Source of the DNA: Bacteroidota bacterium
GTDB taxonomy: Bacteria; Bacteroidota; Bacteroidia; Bacteroidales; DTGW01
Assembly (NCBI GenBank): GCA_029572965.1
Contig: JAKPQD010000275.1
Span: 1-34,376, forward strand
Reading direction: 5' to 3'
DNA length: 34,376 nt
Shown in pieces: positions 1 through 7,486 of the stretch; positions within the stretch are counted from its first letter, which is position 1, and each line of letters opens with the position of its first letter. The notes under the pieces were generated by a model. It did no database searches. It was not told the DNA's origin and saw nothing but the letters and a program-made list of their open reading frames with translations. The position numbers and the translations under genes were made by a program.

Positions 1-45
1 TAAAGTAGCAGCAACGATCGAACGGAATAAATTTTTTGTTCTCAT
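1..45 (-). CDS. Start of a secreted protein, cut by the window edge
   Basis: Only the first 15 codons are inside the window. On the minus strand an ATG at 45-43 opens MRTKNLFRSIVAATL: a basic start followed by a hydrophobic run, the beginning of an export signal. It lies in the same direction as, and about 95 bases downstream of, the 284-residue secreted protein, so both may be extracellular or envelope products of one locus. The rest is outside the window and no function can be given. Confidence 0.55.
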   Translation of the reverse strand, partial: MRTKNLFRSIVAATL

Positions 46-100
46 GGTAATAAAAATTTAATTGTTAATAAAAAAGAATTGTCATTATTATATTTTATAC

Positions 101-129
101 AAAAACCTGGCAGTCACCTGTCAGGTTTG
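101..129 (-). terminator. Hairpin with a T-rich tail after the 284-residue gene
   Basis: Arms AAACCTG and CAGGTTT, with an inner CAG/CTG pairing interrupted by mismatched bases, surround a short loop. Read on the minus strand the structure runs into a row of T (the A run at 101-105). It lies 12 bases after the stop of the 284-residue gene, where a terminator or attenuator belongs. It also resembles the palindrome at 3542-3570, so it could be one copy of a dispersed repeat. Confidence 0.55.
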
Positions 130-141
130 TTATTTCAAAAA

Positions 142-996
142 TTATTGATTAGGAACGTGATACATTGGCCCTGTAACCGGTGTTGGTAACAATATAAATG
201 TATTGCTTGTACCATCGGCAATAGCAGTTAATCCCGACTTTGTCGCTATACGGTCGGTAATATCTACTATAGTCAATGTATAAGTACCTGGGTGCGATAA
301 ATTTACTACAGAACTAAGGTCAATGGTGTTGCTATTGCCAAGATTTGCTGTGCCAGTTTGAGCAGTACCACCATGCCATGAAGTATTACTACATGTTAAA
401 GACCAGTTAACAATAACTTCTTTATTTCCATTTACAGGGCAGGTTATTGTTAAAGTCGCAGTCGGACCAGCCTGGGTATAAGGTATAGTACCTGTAGGGC
501 AAGGCAGGGCGCTAAACGCAATAGCTGTTACATCTGGAGCTGCAATAACAGCAATAGGAGTAGTTACAGCAGTTCCGCCAACGCAACCTGCACCACTTGT
601 TTCTGTTGCATTTAAATTAATAGTACCAGTACCACCCCAAGTTACTTGTTTGTAGTTGGTATATGTACCATAAGCGCCTACAGCTGCAATAGTACCTGTA
701 GCTGTACCGGTTGCCCCGGATGTTGTCCAGTTAAATGCTGAGGTCAAAGGTGTTGTAAGCGGGTTGTTTACATCATAACCCGGGTTCAATGACAGGTCTG
801 GATAAACCCAATAGCGGGTGGTCCCTCCTGTGGTAACAGAGTCGGTATTTTCCTGCACGTTTGCTCCCCCCGAGTTGTACCCATGGCGGTATAGCGTTTC
901 GCTATTGACCGAATATGAGTTTGCCTGCGAATAAGCTGAAGCAGAAATTAATCCAAACACTGCTAATACTGTGATTTGTTTGGTTATTGTTTTCAT
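142..996 (-). CDS. Secreted Ser/Thr/Gly-rich protein of unknown function
   Basis: A 284-residue product. It begins with a clear signal peptide, a lysine-bearing start then a hydrophobic stretch ending in ASAYSQA, so it should leave the cytoplasm. The mature part is rich in Thr, Ser, Gly, Ala and Asn, poor in charge, and holds a few Cys (around GAGCVGG, ALPCPTG, ITCPVNG, LTCSNTS). Alternating short beta-type segments suggest Ig-like or PKD-like folds, as in Bacteroidota surface or secreted proteins. There is no membrane anchor and no C-terminal sorting domain that I can recognise. The following gene on the same strand (1-45) also starts with a signal peptide, suggesting a surface-protein locus continuing to the left. 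Function unknown; adhesin or extracellular matrix component is only a guess. Confidence 0.75.
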   Translation of the reverse strand: MKTITKQITVLAVFGLISASAYSQANSYSVNSETLYRHGYNSGGANVQENTDSVTTGGTTRYWVYPDLSLNPGYDVNNPLTTPLTSAFNWTTSGATGTATGTIAAVGAYGTYTNYKQVTWGGTGTINLNATETSGAGCVGGTAVTTPIAVIAAPDVTAIAFSALPCPTGTIPYTQAGPTATLTITCPVNGNKEVIVNWSLTCSNTSWHGGTAQTGTANLGNSNTIDLSSVVNLSHPGTYTLTIVDITDRIATKSGLTAIADGTSNTFILLPTPVTGPMYHVPNQ

Positions 997-1565
997 AATT
1001 TTTATGATTATTATTCTATATTGAAGTTATTAATTTTATACTACTTTAACAAATATTTGTTGCCTTTTTGGAGGTGTTTTACATCACCATTGTTTTAAAT
1101 TTTTCATACATAAACATTGTATCTGAATTTTTGTTTTTTTTACGCTCATAGTTTTATTAGGTTTCTTTTTTTACGCTTATTTTGAGAAAAAATTAGATAA
1201 ATACTTTTTGACTAACAATAAAGTTGGTTTAAAAAGGGGTTGTAATAGTTTGTTTCTGCTATTGTGGATTCTCTTATACAGGAAGCTTAACAGCGCGTTA
1301 GTATCAAACTTTGTTTATAGTTCCAACCCTTACCCTGCCAGCGTATAGCTGTCAGGCTAAGTATTATTTTATCTCTAAACCTCCCATCCCTCCTTAAAAA
1401 GGAAGGCTAACAAAGTTGTATAAAACTGAAAAGCACTGCTTTGTTAAAGCCCTTTTTTAAGGGGTTGGGGTTAATTAAAGACCTTAGCTTGGCAGGGTTA
1501 GGGGGGCATAAATACTTAATATGATATGCTTGGTACTTATAAATGTATTCTTCCTTTTTTAGCCC
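997..1565. other. Non-coding AT-rich gap with small palindromes
   Basis: I see no convincing gene on either strand; the short open frames have no family resemblance or codon character. It contains the perfect palindrome AACAAATATTTGTT (1048-1061), hairpins TCCTT/AAGGA (1391-1403) and CCCTT/AAGGG (1450-1463), and an inverted 9-mer ACCCTGCCA (1332-1340) / TGGCAGGGT (1490-1498). The last three together look like the remains of an intergenic repeat. The promoter of the 284-residue gene should lie near its start at 996, but no clear TAnnTTTG box is seen there. Confidence 0.5.
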
Positions 1566-1617
1566 AACGCTTTGCATTTCGAAAATCAAAGCATTTATGA
1601 AGCAAAGCGTTTTTTTA
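1566..1617 (+). terminator. Rho-independent-like hairpin upstream of the hydrogenase-sensor gene
   Basis: Arms AACGCTTTGC (1566-1575) and GCAAAGCGTT (1602-1611) pair perfectly across a 26-base loop, and the right arm runs straight into seven T. The shape is that of a plus-strand intrinsic terminator, yet no plus-strand gene precedes it in the window. It may end an unannotated small transcript or insulate the next promoter (1619-1649) from upstream transcription. Confidence 0.5.
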
Positions 1618-1618
1618 A

Positions 1619-1649
1619 TTGAAAAAGACTAAAAAAAAGGTTAAATTTG
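1619..1649 (+). promoter_or_regulatory. Bacteroidota-type promoter of the hydrogenase-sensor gene
   Basis: TTG at 1619-1621 and TAAATTTG at 1642-1649 are 20 bases apart, matching the Bacteroidota primary sigma pattern (TTG, about 19-21 bases, TAnnTTTG). Transcription would start near 1656, giving a leader of about 40 bases before the ATG at 1695. Confidence 0.55.
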
Positions 1650-1694
1650 ATAGAAGGGTTAATATTTTTTATTTAGCAACCAAAAATATATGCC

Positions 1695-3532
1695 ATGATA
1701 AACGAACTAAGCCAGGTTTTGCTGGTTGACAGGAAAAATGTGTCAACTGCCACAAGTGTATATCTGTTTGTCCTGCCAAGTATTGTAATGATGGAAGTGG
1801 CGATACTGTTACTGTTAACAATGATATGTGTCTGGCCTGTGGTACTTGTATAAAGGCTTGTTCGCATGGAGCCAGGTATTATGTGGACGATATTGAAAGG
1901 TTTTTGTATGACCTAAAACACGGGGTAAAAATGGTATCTGTTGTAGCGCCTGCTATTGCAGCCAACTTTCCGGGCCAATATCTCAAGATAAATGCTTTGT
2001 TGAAAAAAATGGGCGTTGAGGCCAACTTTGACGTGAGCTTTGGCGCAGAGCTGACGGTTAAGTCATACCTTGAGCATTTGAACAATAATAACCCCCGGAT
2101 GATAATAGCACAGCCATGCCCGGCTATTGTTACGTTCCTGGAAGTATATCATCCGGAGCTGTTGCCATATCTTGCCCCTGCTGACAGCCCCATGATGCAT
2201 ACCATCAAAATGATAAAGGAATTTTATCCACAATACAAAGACCATAAGGTAGTGGTAATTTCGCCATGCGTGGCCAAACGCCGCGAGTTTGACGAGGTTG
2301 GCATGGGCGATTATAATGTTACCATCAAATATTTGAAAGATTTTATCGATTTTAACCATATTAACTTAGAGGACTTTGAGGATATGGATTTTGACAACCC
2401 GCCTGCCGAAAGGGCTGTATTGTTTTCTACTCCCGGAGGGCTTTTGCGTACTGCCGAACGTGAGGTGCCAACCATTGGCAAAGTGTCCCGCAAGATAGAA
2501 GGGCACGAGGTTATTTATGATTATTTTGAATCGCTTATAGACGAAGTGCAGAGTGGAAGGGCCCCTGTTTTGGTCGATTGCCTCAATTGCCATGCCGGGT
2601 GTAACGGAGGCCCCGGCACACTAAACCAAAATGAGCCATTGGACAAGATTGAGTATTATGTTGAACAACGCAATAAAGAAGCTCAGGAAAAGTATAAAGA
2701 TGCCGCAGAGCTCGAAACTAATATTAACAGCTATTGGGATGAAAAGATTTACAAACGTACTTATGTGGATCGTTCGGCCAATAATAAAATACGTTATCCG
2801 TCTGAAAGTGAGCTGCAAAGAATTTATGTGGACATGAAGAAGCTGAAGGAAACGGATTTTTACAACTGTGCATTTTGTGGATATAACTCGTGCGAGAATA
2901 TGGCCATAGCTATTTATAACCACCTGAACAAGAAGGAAAACTGTTACCATTATAAAGCCGCGATTATATCAGAGCTTGCCAACGATGTATCAAAAACGGT
3001 CAATGAGCTTGACCGTCAGGGAGGGGTTGTCAATGCCCATGTTAAGAATGTACAGGGGATTACAGCCAGGCTCAATGCTGAGTTTTTGAGTTTGTTGAAC
3101 GAAGTGGACGATAACAATAGCAAACTGGACGAGTTTTCTAAAGTTATTGAAACGTTGAATGCCATAGCTTCAAAGACAGACCTGCTTTCGCTAAATGCTT
3201 CTATTGAGGCTGCCAGGGCTGGGGAACATGGCAAGGGTTTTTCTATTGTGGCCAATGAGGTAAAGAAGCTGGCTGAGAATTCGCAGATAGAGGCCAATAA
3301 AATAAAGCCTTACCTGACTGAAATAGCAGATCTTTTTATACAAATCAACGAAAAGATAAAAAACACTTCGAAAGAGTTTAAAAGTGCAGATAAGCTGAAT
3401 GCTGAGGTACGGTCGAGTATTGAATCGATTTCGGAAATCATCAGCGAGCTCAACGAAAGGACAAAGGCGTTTGTATCACATACCCAGTCTATATTGGCCG
3501 AGGCTGAGAAACAGCCGGTGAAGTATAATTAA
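1695..3532 (+). CDS. [FeFe]-hydrogenase-like sensor fused to a chemoreceptor signalling domain (frameshift near its start)
   Basis: Soluble multidomain protein of about 612 residues once a one-base shift near 1731-1738 is corrected. The first codons ([13 protein letters not shown], from ATG 1695) are in one frame; everything from KCVNCHKC on is in another, with a TGA at 1727-1729 just above. In order (numbering of the repaired protein): two [4Fe-4S] ferredoxin motifs (16-56); an H-cluster domain with PCP (Cys142), SPCVAKRRE (Cys192, Lys195, Glu198) and CHAGC (Cys299, Cys303), which keep the four cluster cysteines; a small Fe-S module CxxCGxxxC (392-417); then a coiled coil with the chemoreceptor tip around 492-520 ([21 protein letters not shown]). 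The cysteine that shuttles protons in catalytic enzymes is replaced by Pro. No membrane segment is present. Likely role: cytoplasmic H2 or redox sensor signalling to a CheA-type kinase. Family knowledge: group C [FeFe] hydrogenases are proposed sensors. Without repair, the first in-frame ATG is at 1826, which would lose one ferredoxin cluster. Confidence 0.85.
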
Positions 3533-3541
3533 GGACAGCAT

Positions 3542-3570
3542 ACCTTTCAGATTTTAAAAACCTGAAAGGT
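3542..3570. repeat. Short palindrome (ACCTTTCAG / CTGAAAGGT)
   Basis: Two 9-base arms, ACCTTTCAG at 3542-3550 and CTGAAAGGT at 3562-3570, are perfect inverted copies around an A/T spacer. It begins 10 bases after the sensor stop codon and precedes a stronger hairpin. CTGAAAGGT also occurs inside the mobile element at 30479-30601, so this may be a dispersed intergenic motif as well as a weak terminator. Confidence 0.5.
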
Positions 3571-3593
3571 CAATAATAGTCGAACAAGGGGCT

Positions 3594-3631
3594 AAGAGGC
3601 TTTGCTTTTCCAAAAAAGCAAAGCCTCTTTT
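3594..3631. terminator. Strong hairpin between convergent genes
   Basis: AAGAGGCTTTGCTTTT and AAAAGCAAAGCCTCTTTT form a stem of about 16 pairs with a loop of a few bases. It lies between the stop of the hydrogenase-sensor gene (3532) and the stop of the SIMPL gene (3643), which point at each other, and its A/T-rich flanks would let it end transcription in both directions. Confidence 0.75.
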
Positions 3632-3642
3632 GGCTATCCTGC

Positions 3643-4344
3643 TTATTGTTTTATCCCAAACCTGATAAATACTGAGGCGTTGAGGTGGATTTTGTTCAAG
3701 CCAAGCGAGCTGCTTGTCCTGCCAGTAGCGGCATCTTCGGACGAGAACAACATTTTCTCCATTTTAAAATTATTGGCATTGACTATGTTTGGTTCAACGA
3801 AGTGGTTAGCATTAACAATTTGTATGTTGCTGATAGAAACCCCTAAGGCTGAAGCTATGGCATCGGCCTTCTGACGGGCGTTTTTTGCAGCAGAGGCCAG
3901 CAATATGTTGTTTATACTGTCAATAGATGTATTTTCAATTTTGAAGATACTTATTTTGTCCATCCCTACTTCGCTGCACTTGGTAATAATCGTGTCCAGT
4001 AAGGACAAATTCAAGATAGTGAGCTTGTAATATTTTTTGATAGTGACATTTTTGCCGGAAATAATGGTGTAGCGTTCGTTGGTATTGTATTTGTCCACGA
4101 CAAAGTTGGCAGGGTCAGTACCTATGGACTTTAAAAATGCACTGATTTTATTTTCCATAGCTACCGTGTTGCTCTCTTTTTTTATGTTTTCGTTCTCGGA
4201 AACAGATAGGGAAAGCACTACTTTATTAGGTTCAACATCATCTTCGGCGTTGCCTGTGACTTCGATGTAAGGTAAAATATCTGTATTTTGGGCTGTTAAT
4301 GCTATTGGAGCCAGCAATAATAGAAATATCAGTTTTTTCATCAT
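3643..4344 (-). CDS. SIMPL-domain (DUF541) exported protein
   Basis: A 233-residue product with a signal peptide (MMKKLIFLLLLAPIALTAQ) followed by one SIMPL/DUF541 domain. Recognisable are the opening IEVTGNAEDDVEPNKVVLSLSV, matching the family start (a 'G..e....Pd.a.l...V' pattern), and the closing ARQKADAIASALGVSISNIQIV. It should be periplasmic. The E. coli relative YggE is linked to resistance to oxidative stress, but the biochemical function of the family is not settled. It is about 85 bases downstream of the toxin-antitoxin pair on the same strand; I infer no functional link from that. Confidence 0.85.
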   Translation of the reverse strand: MMKKLIFLLLLAPIALTAQNTDILPYIEVTGNAEDDVEPNKVVLSLSVSENENIKKESNTVAMENKISAFLKSIGTDPANFVVDKYNTNERYTIISGKNVTIKKYYKLTILNLSLLDTIITKCSEVGMDKISIFKIENTSIDSINNILLASAAKNARQKADAIASALGVSISNIQIVNANHFVEPNIVNANNFKMEKMLFSSEDAATGRTSSSLGLNKIHLNASVFIRFGIKQ

Positions 4345-4428
4345 ATTATTTTTTTCAAAGATACAAATTGTTAAGAAGGTTGCGGGATGAAAAGATTTTT
4401 AGGGTAGGGTACGCACAATTTATGGAAG

Positions 4429-4770
4429 TTATAAGAATTTTTTTATCTCTTTTTCAAGAATAGGAAGGTATTTGCAAATAATAAGCCAGATAATATCTTC
4501 TGATACACTATCATATCCATGAATAATACGGTTCCGGGTATCTACAATTTTACGAGAGTCAGTAATTGGAAAAGTTGGGTCAGCTTTTAAAATTCTACCC
4601 ATAGCTTCACCAATAATCTCGATGTTGCGTTCAACAGCTTTCCTGGTTTTTAAGTCTTTTTGAAACTCTTGGAAATTTCTTTTGGCCGGTAGAAATTGAT
4701 AAATTTCAGCAATTGACAATTCGATATCTTTTAGACAAGCTCTAATGTCGTATTTCTTGTCATTTTGCAT
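4429..4770 (-). CDS. hepT: HEPN-family toxin (HepT, DUF86)
   Basis: A 113-residue all-helical protein. The HEPN active site is visible as R79-N-R-I-I-H84-G-Y86, the R-x4-H-x-Y signature of HepT RNases. In studied HepT/MntA pairs the tyrosine of this motif is modified with AMP by the MNT partner, which silences the RNase. The gene overlaps the end of the MNT gene by 11 bases, so the two are almost certainly translated together. A complete toxin with an intact motif suggests the system is active. Its cellular trigger is not visible from sequence. Confidence 0.88.
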   Translation of the reverse strand: MQNDKKYDIRACLKDIELSIAEIYQFLPAKRNFQEFQKDLKTRKAVERNIEIIGEAMGRILKADPTFPITDSRKIVDTRNRIIHGYDSVSEDIIWLIICKYLPILEKEIKKFL

Positions 4771-5059
4771 ATATCAAATGTTTAGAATTGTCAATATTTT
4801 GACGAATGTAAGGGTTTTTAATAGCCTTGTTTTCCAATAAATCAACAGGCCTTTTAAATAAATCCTGAAGGGCAAATTTCAGGTTGAAATAATTATCAGC
4901 ATATTCCAAAGGATCATTAGAATCAATGTCAACAATTAAATCAATATCGCTTTTGTCATTAAACCTGTCCGTCAGAACAGATCCAAAAACATATAAAGCT
5001 TTTACTTTGTTTTGTTGACAAAGGTTCTTCATACTTTCCATATAGTTATCCAGGTACAT
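4760..5059 (-). CDS. mntA: Minimal nucleotidyltransferase antitoxin (MntA)
   Basis: A 99-residue MNT-fold protein with the full G26-S27-x10-D38-x-D40 catalytic motif in FGSVLTDRFNDKSDIDLIVD, preceded by the helix KVKALYVFGS typical of the family. With an active motif it should transfer AMP onto the neighbouring HepT and neutralise it, by analogy with the studied MntA/HepT systems. It is the first gene of the pair and overlaps hepT by 11 bases. The ATG at 5059-5057 is the only sensible start. About 75 bases separate it from rsmG upstream. Confidence 0.88.
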   Translation of the reverse strand: MYLDNYMESMKNLCQQNKVKALYVFGSVLTDRFNDKSDIDLIVDIDSNDPLEYADNYFNLKFALQDLFKRPVDLLENKAIKNPYIRQNIDNSKHLIYAK

Positions 5060-5133
5060 GGATTTGAATTTTTATCAAAATTAATAAAAAAACGTTTAGC
5101 ATTTTCAAAATGCAAGGTGTTTTGCGAAAGCGT

Positions 5134-5772
5134 TTATTTTGCAAAAGCTGCTGCCGGAATGTAAATGACTTTTTTAGTTTCGAAAAACGCTTCTGTAAAG
5201 ACTTCTGAAATCTCATGCACACGTGTGCGGTTTTTATAATCCTTGATTTCGGCATCAATGTCACCGCCTTTGAGGTAAATAAGGCCGTTTTTGATGTATG
5301 GGTTAATATTTTCGTCAGCGAAACTTTTTTTTATAAAAGAAATCATTTCGGGAATAGTAGTTACCGCACGGCTTACAACGTAATGGAATTTTTCAGGCAC
5401 AGTTTCCGCCCTCATTGCAATGGGCCTGACATTAGAAAGCTCAATAGCATTGGCAACAGCATCAACAACTTTTATTTTCTTTGCAATAGAGTCGATTAGT
5501 GTAAAGTTACATTCAGGAAACATAATGGCCAAAGGTATTCCGGGAAACCCTCCGCCTGTACCTACGTCCATGATTTTTGTCCCGGCAGGGAACTTATAGA
5601 ATTTGGCAATGGCTAATGAATGTAATATATGCCTTTCGTAAATATGCTCAAAATCTTTGCGTGATATGACATTGATTTTTGCGTTCCAGTCAAAATAAAG
5701 GTCATACAGTGCGGCAAATTGTCTTTTTTGATTGTCGGACAATTCAGGGAAATATTTGAGTACAATGTTCAT
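5134..5772 (-). CDS. rsmG: 16S rRNA (guanine-N7)-methyltransferase RsmG (GidB)
   Basis: Class I SAM-dependent methyltransferase of about 212 residues that methylates N7 of a guanosine in the 530 loop of 16S rRNA (G527 in E. coli). Visible are the N-terminal Y-x-W-N-x-K-I-N-V-I-S-R segment, the SAM loop IMDVGTGGGFPGIPLAI, the acidic LIDS strand end, and the VVSRAV segment typical of GidB. A TTG three bases earlier is possible, but ATG 5772 shares its A with the sigma factor stop (TGATG), the usual coupled arrangement, so I start there. It is the last gene of a glycosyltransferase-sigma-rsmG run. Confidence 0.93.
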   Translation of the reverse strand: MNIVLKYFPELSDNQKRQFAALYDLYFDWNAKINVISRKDFEHIYERHILHSLAIAKFYKFPAGTKIMDVGTGGGFPGIPLAIMFPECNFTLIDSIAKKIKVVDAVANAIELSNVRPIAMRAETVPEKFHYVVSRAVTTIPEMISFIKKSFADENINPYIKNGLIYLKGGDIDAEIKDYKNRTRVHEISEVFTEAFFETKKVIYIPAAAFAK

Positions 5773-6377
5773 CAAATCTTATGTTCAGAAGTTTTGAGGA
5801 TATTGAAAAGCAGCTCTCTTGCCCTGAAGAGTTGGGCTTTTACTGTTCCAAGGGGTAAATCTAACTGTTCGGCTATTTCTTCGTATGAAAGTTCATCAAA
5901 ATAGCGCATTTCGACCAACTTACGATAACGAGGTTTCAGCTTTTGCACTACTTCTCGCATGACTTTTACCTTTTGTTCATTGATCATATTGGCCTCAGGG
6001 TCTGGTTCAATGTCGTGAATGTGTATTGGCAGGTCATCTTCATAGTTAGCAAATCCCTGGTCGATGGATATAGTTATTCCGCCCCTTCTTTTGCGGATAA
6101 AGTCAATACAGTTGTTGGTTGCAATTTTGAACAGCCATGTACTGAAGGCATAATTTGGGGTATATTGATGAATATTTTTAAAGGCTTTGCCAAATGCTTC
6201 AATGGTAAGATCTTCTGCGTCATCTTGGTTGTTGACCATTTTTAGCAGCATAAAGTAAATAGAATCCCGGTAACGTGAAAGTAATTCTGCAAAAGCACGT
6301 TGGTCTCCGGCTGTAGCTCTTTGTACAAGAGCCATATCTGCTTGAGCTTTATCCGAAAGGTTTGTATTTACCTCCAT
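5772..6377 (-). CDS. ECF-type RNA polymerase sigma factor
   Basis: A 201-residue sigma-70 family protein of the extracytoplasmic function class. Region 2 (about 15-90) contains GDQRAFAELLSRYRDSIYFMLLKMVNNQDDAEDLTIEAFGKAF and FSTWLFKIATNNCIDFIRKRR; region 4 (about 140-195) contains LSYEEIAEQLDLPLGTVKAQLFRARELL, the helix-turn-helix for the -35 region. An acidic linker of about 45 residues joins them. No anti-sigma factor gene is adjacent: neighbours are a glycosyltransferase (10-base overlap upstream) and rsmG (1-base overlap downstream), so control may be transcriptional. The target regulon is unknown. Confidence 0.9.
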   Translation of the reverse strand: MEVNTNLSDKAQADMALVQRATAGDQRAFAELLSRYRDSIYFMLLKMVNNQDDAEDLTIEAFGKAFKNIHQYTPNYAFSTWLFKIATNNCIDFIRKRRGGITISIDQGFANYEDDLPIHIHDIEPDPEANMINEQKVKVMREVVQKLKPRYRKLVEMRYFDELSYEEIAEQLDLPLGTVKAQLFRARELLFNILKTSEHKI

Positions 6378-7486
6378 TGTCGGGCAGGTTTGATTTTTTT
6401 AGTCAAATAAATAATAAAGTATAAAAATGGCATTACCAAATCAAATATTAGCGAAAGTAAGAATAATTTTTTTTCGTTTAATCTTTTGAACCAAACATTT
6501 AGCACAATCACCTGGCTGACCAATCGTACAAACAATAAAGCTAATGCCACCCAAATGAATTGTTGGAGTATAAACAACGCTGCAAGCGAAAAGTAAAATG
6601 TTACACGTGAAAAAGTTTCAGCGGTAAGCAGAAATTTATGTTTGAACTTATATTGCGGGTAAGTTTGAAAATGCCTGCTTTTTTGTTCAATCCATTCCGA
6701 AAGTGATTTTTTGGGTTTGCTGTATGTATGAGCTTCAGGTAAAAACTGAACACTTACATTTGTTGCTGTGGCTGTTTCGTTGATAAATAGGTCGTCATCG
6801 CCTGACGACAAACGGGCATGAGAAGCAAATCCTTTGTTGGCAAAGAAAAGAGATTTTCTATACGATAAGTTTCTGCCTACACCCATATAAGCATTGCCTA
6901 TAATAGCAAGAGAGAAGTATTGAAGGGCTATCCATGCTGTTTCGAAGCGGATAAGCTTATTTAGTAAGCCAGGCTGAGAAAGGTAACCGCCATAACCCAG
7001 CACTATAGCTTTATCTTCAGTCATTTGGCTTGCCATAGCGCTCAACCAATGTGGCCCAGAAGGTTTGCAATCGGCATCGGTCATCAGCATCCATTCGTTT
7101 TTTGCAGCTTTTATGCCCACGGTAAGGGCCAGCTTTTTGCCATGCTGAAATTTTTCATTTTCTTTAATGGTGGTATATCTTAAATGGGGATATTGGGCAG
7201 CAAGGGCTTTAAGTACAAGGTCGCTGTCGTCTGAGGAACAATCGTTCACAACAACGACTTCATAATTGGCATATTCTTGTTCGAGCAGTAATGGAAGGTT
7301 TTCCCGAAGGTTGGCTTCTTCGTTGCGGGCACAGACAATGATAGAAACAGGATGGCTTGCTTCTGATGTTTTGTTTTTTATAGAAAAAGGTTTGGTGAAA
7401 ATAAACCAGTAAAAAATATATTGGATGGCCGAACAAAGTATTAATACAGAGAGTGTTGCCAAGCCGGTAATTTCTAAAGTTGTCAT
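6368..7486 (-). CDS. Membrane-bound family 2 glycosyltransferase
   Basis: A 372-residue GT-A fold enzyme. An N-terminal membrane helix (about 8-30) precedes the catalytic domain, with VSIIVCARNEE (47-57), the metal-binding DAD (137-139), the GDDDLF acidic motif (229-234) and KSRHFQ (269-274) in place of the usual QxxRW. Two or three membrane helices close the protein (about 285-365). It probably moves a sugar from a nucleotide donor to a lipid or envelope polymer at the cytoplasmic face; the acceptor cannot be read from sequence. It starts the run that overlaps the sigma factor by 10 bases. A weak TATCATTG box lies upstream on the minus strand (7516-7523). Confidence 0.88.
   Translation of the reverse strand: MTTLEITGLATLSVLILCSAIQYIFYWFIFTKPFSIKNKTSEASHPVSIIVCARNEEANLRENLPLLLEQEYANYEVVVVNDCSSDDSDLVLKALAAQYPHLRYTTIKENEKFQHGKKLALTVGIKAAKNEWMLMTDADCKPSGPHWLSAMASQMTEDKAIVLGYGGYLSQPGLLNKLIRFETAWIALQYFSLAIIGNAYMGVGRNLSYRKSLFFANKGFASHARLSSGDDDLFINETATATNVSVQFLPEAHTYSKPKKSLSEWIEQKSRHFQTYPQYKFKHKFLLTAETFSRVTFYFSLAALFILQQFIWVALALLFVRLVSQVIVLNVWFKRLNEKKLFLLSLIFDLVMPFLYFIIYLTKKIKPARQWR

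Noticed and set aside
1407-1589. A 60-residue minus-strand open frame in the gap before the hydrogenase-sensor gene
   Set aside because: It runs through hairpin-forming repeat-like DNA, has no family resemblance and no promoter or ribosome-binding site.
1731-1740. Programmed -1 frameshifting as the explanation for the split hydrogenase-sensor start
   Set aside because: The site G AAA AAT is not a canonical slippery heptamer and no stimulating element is evident; a one-base error or mutation is simpler, though not excluded.
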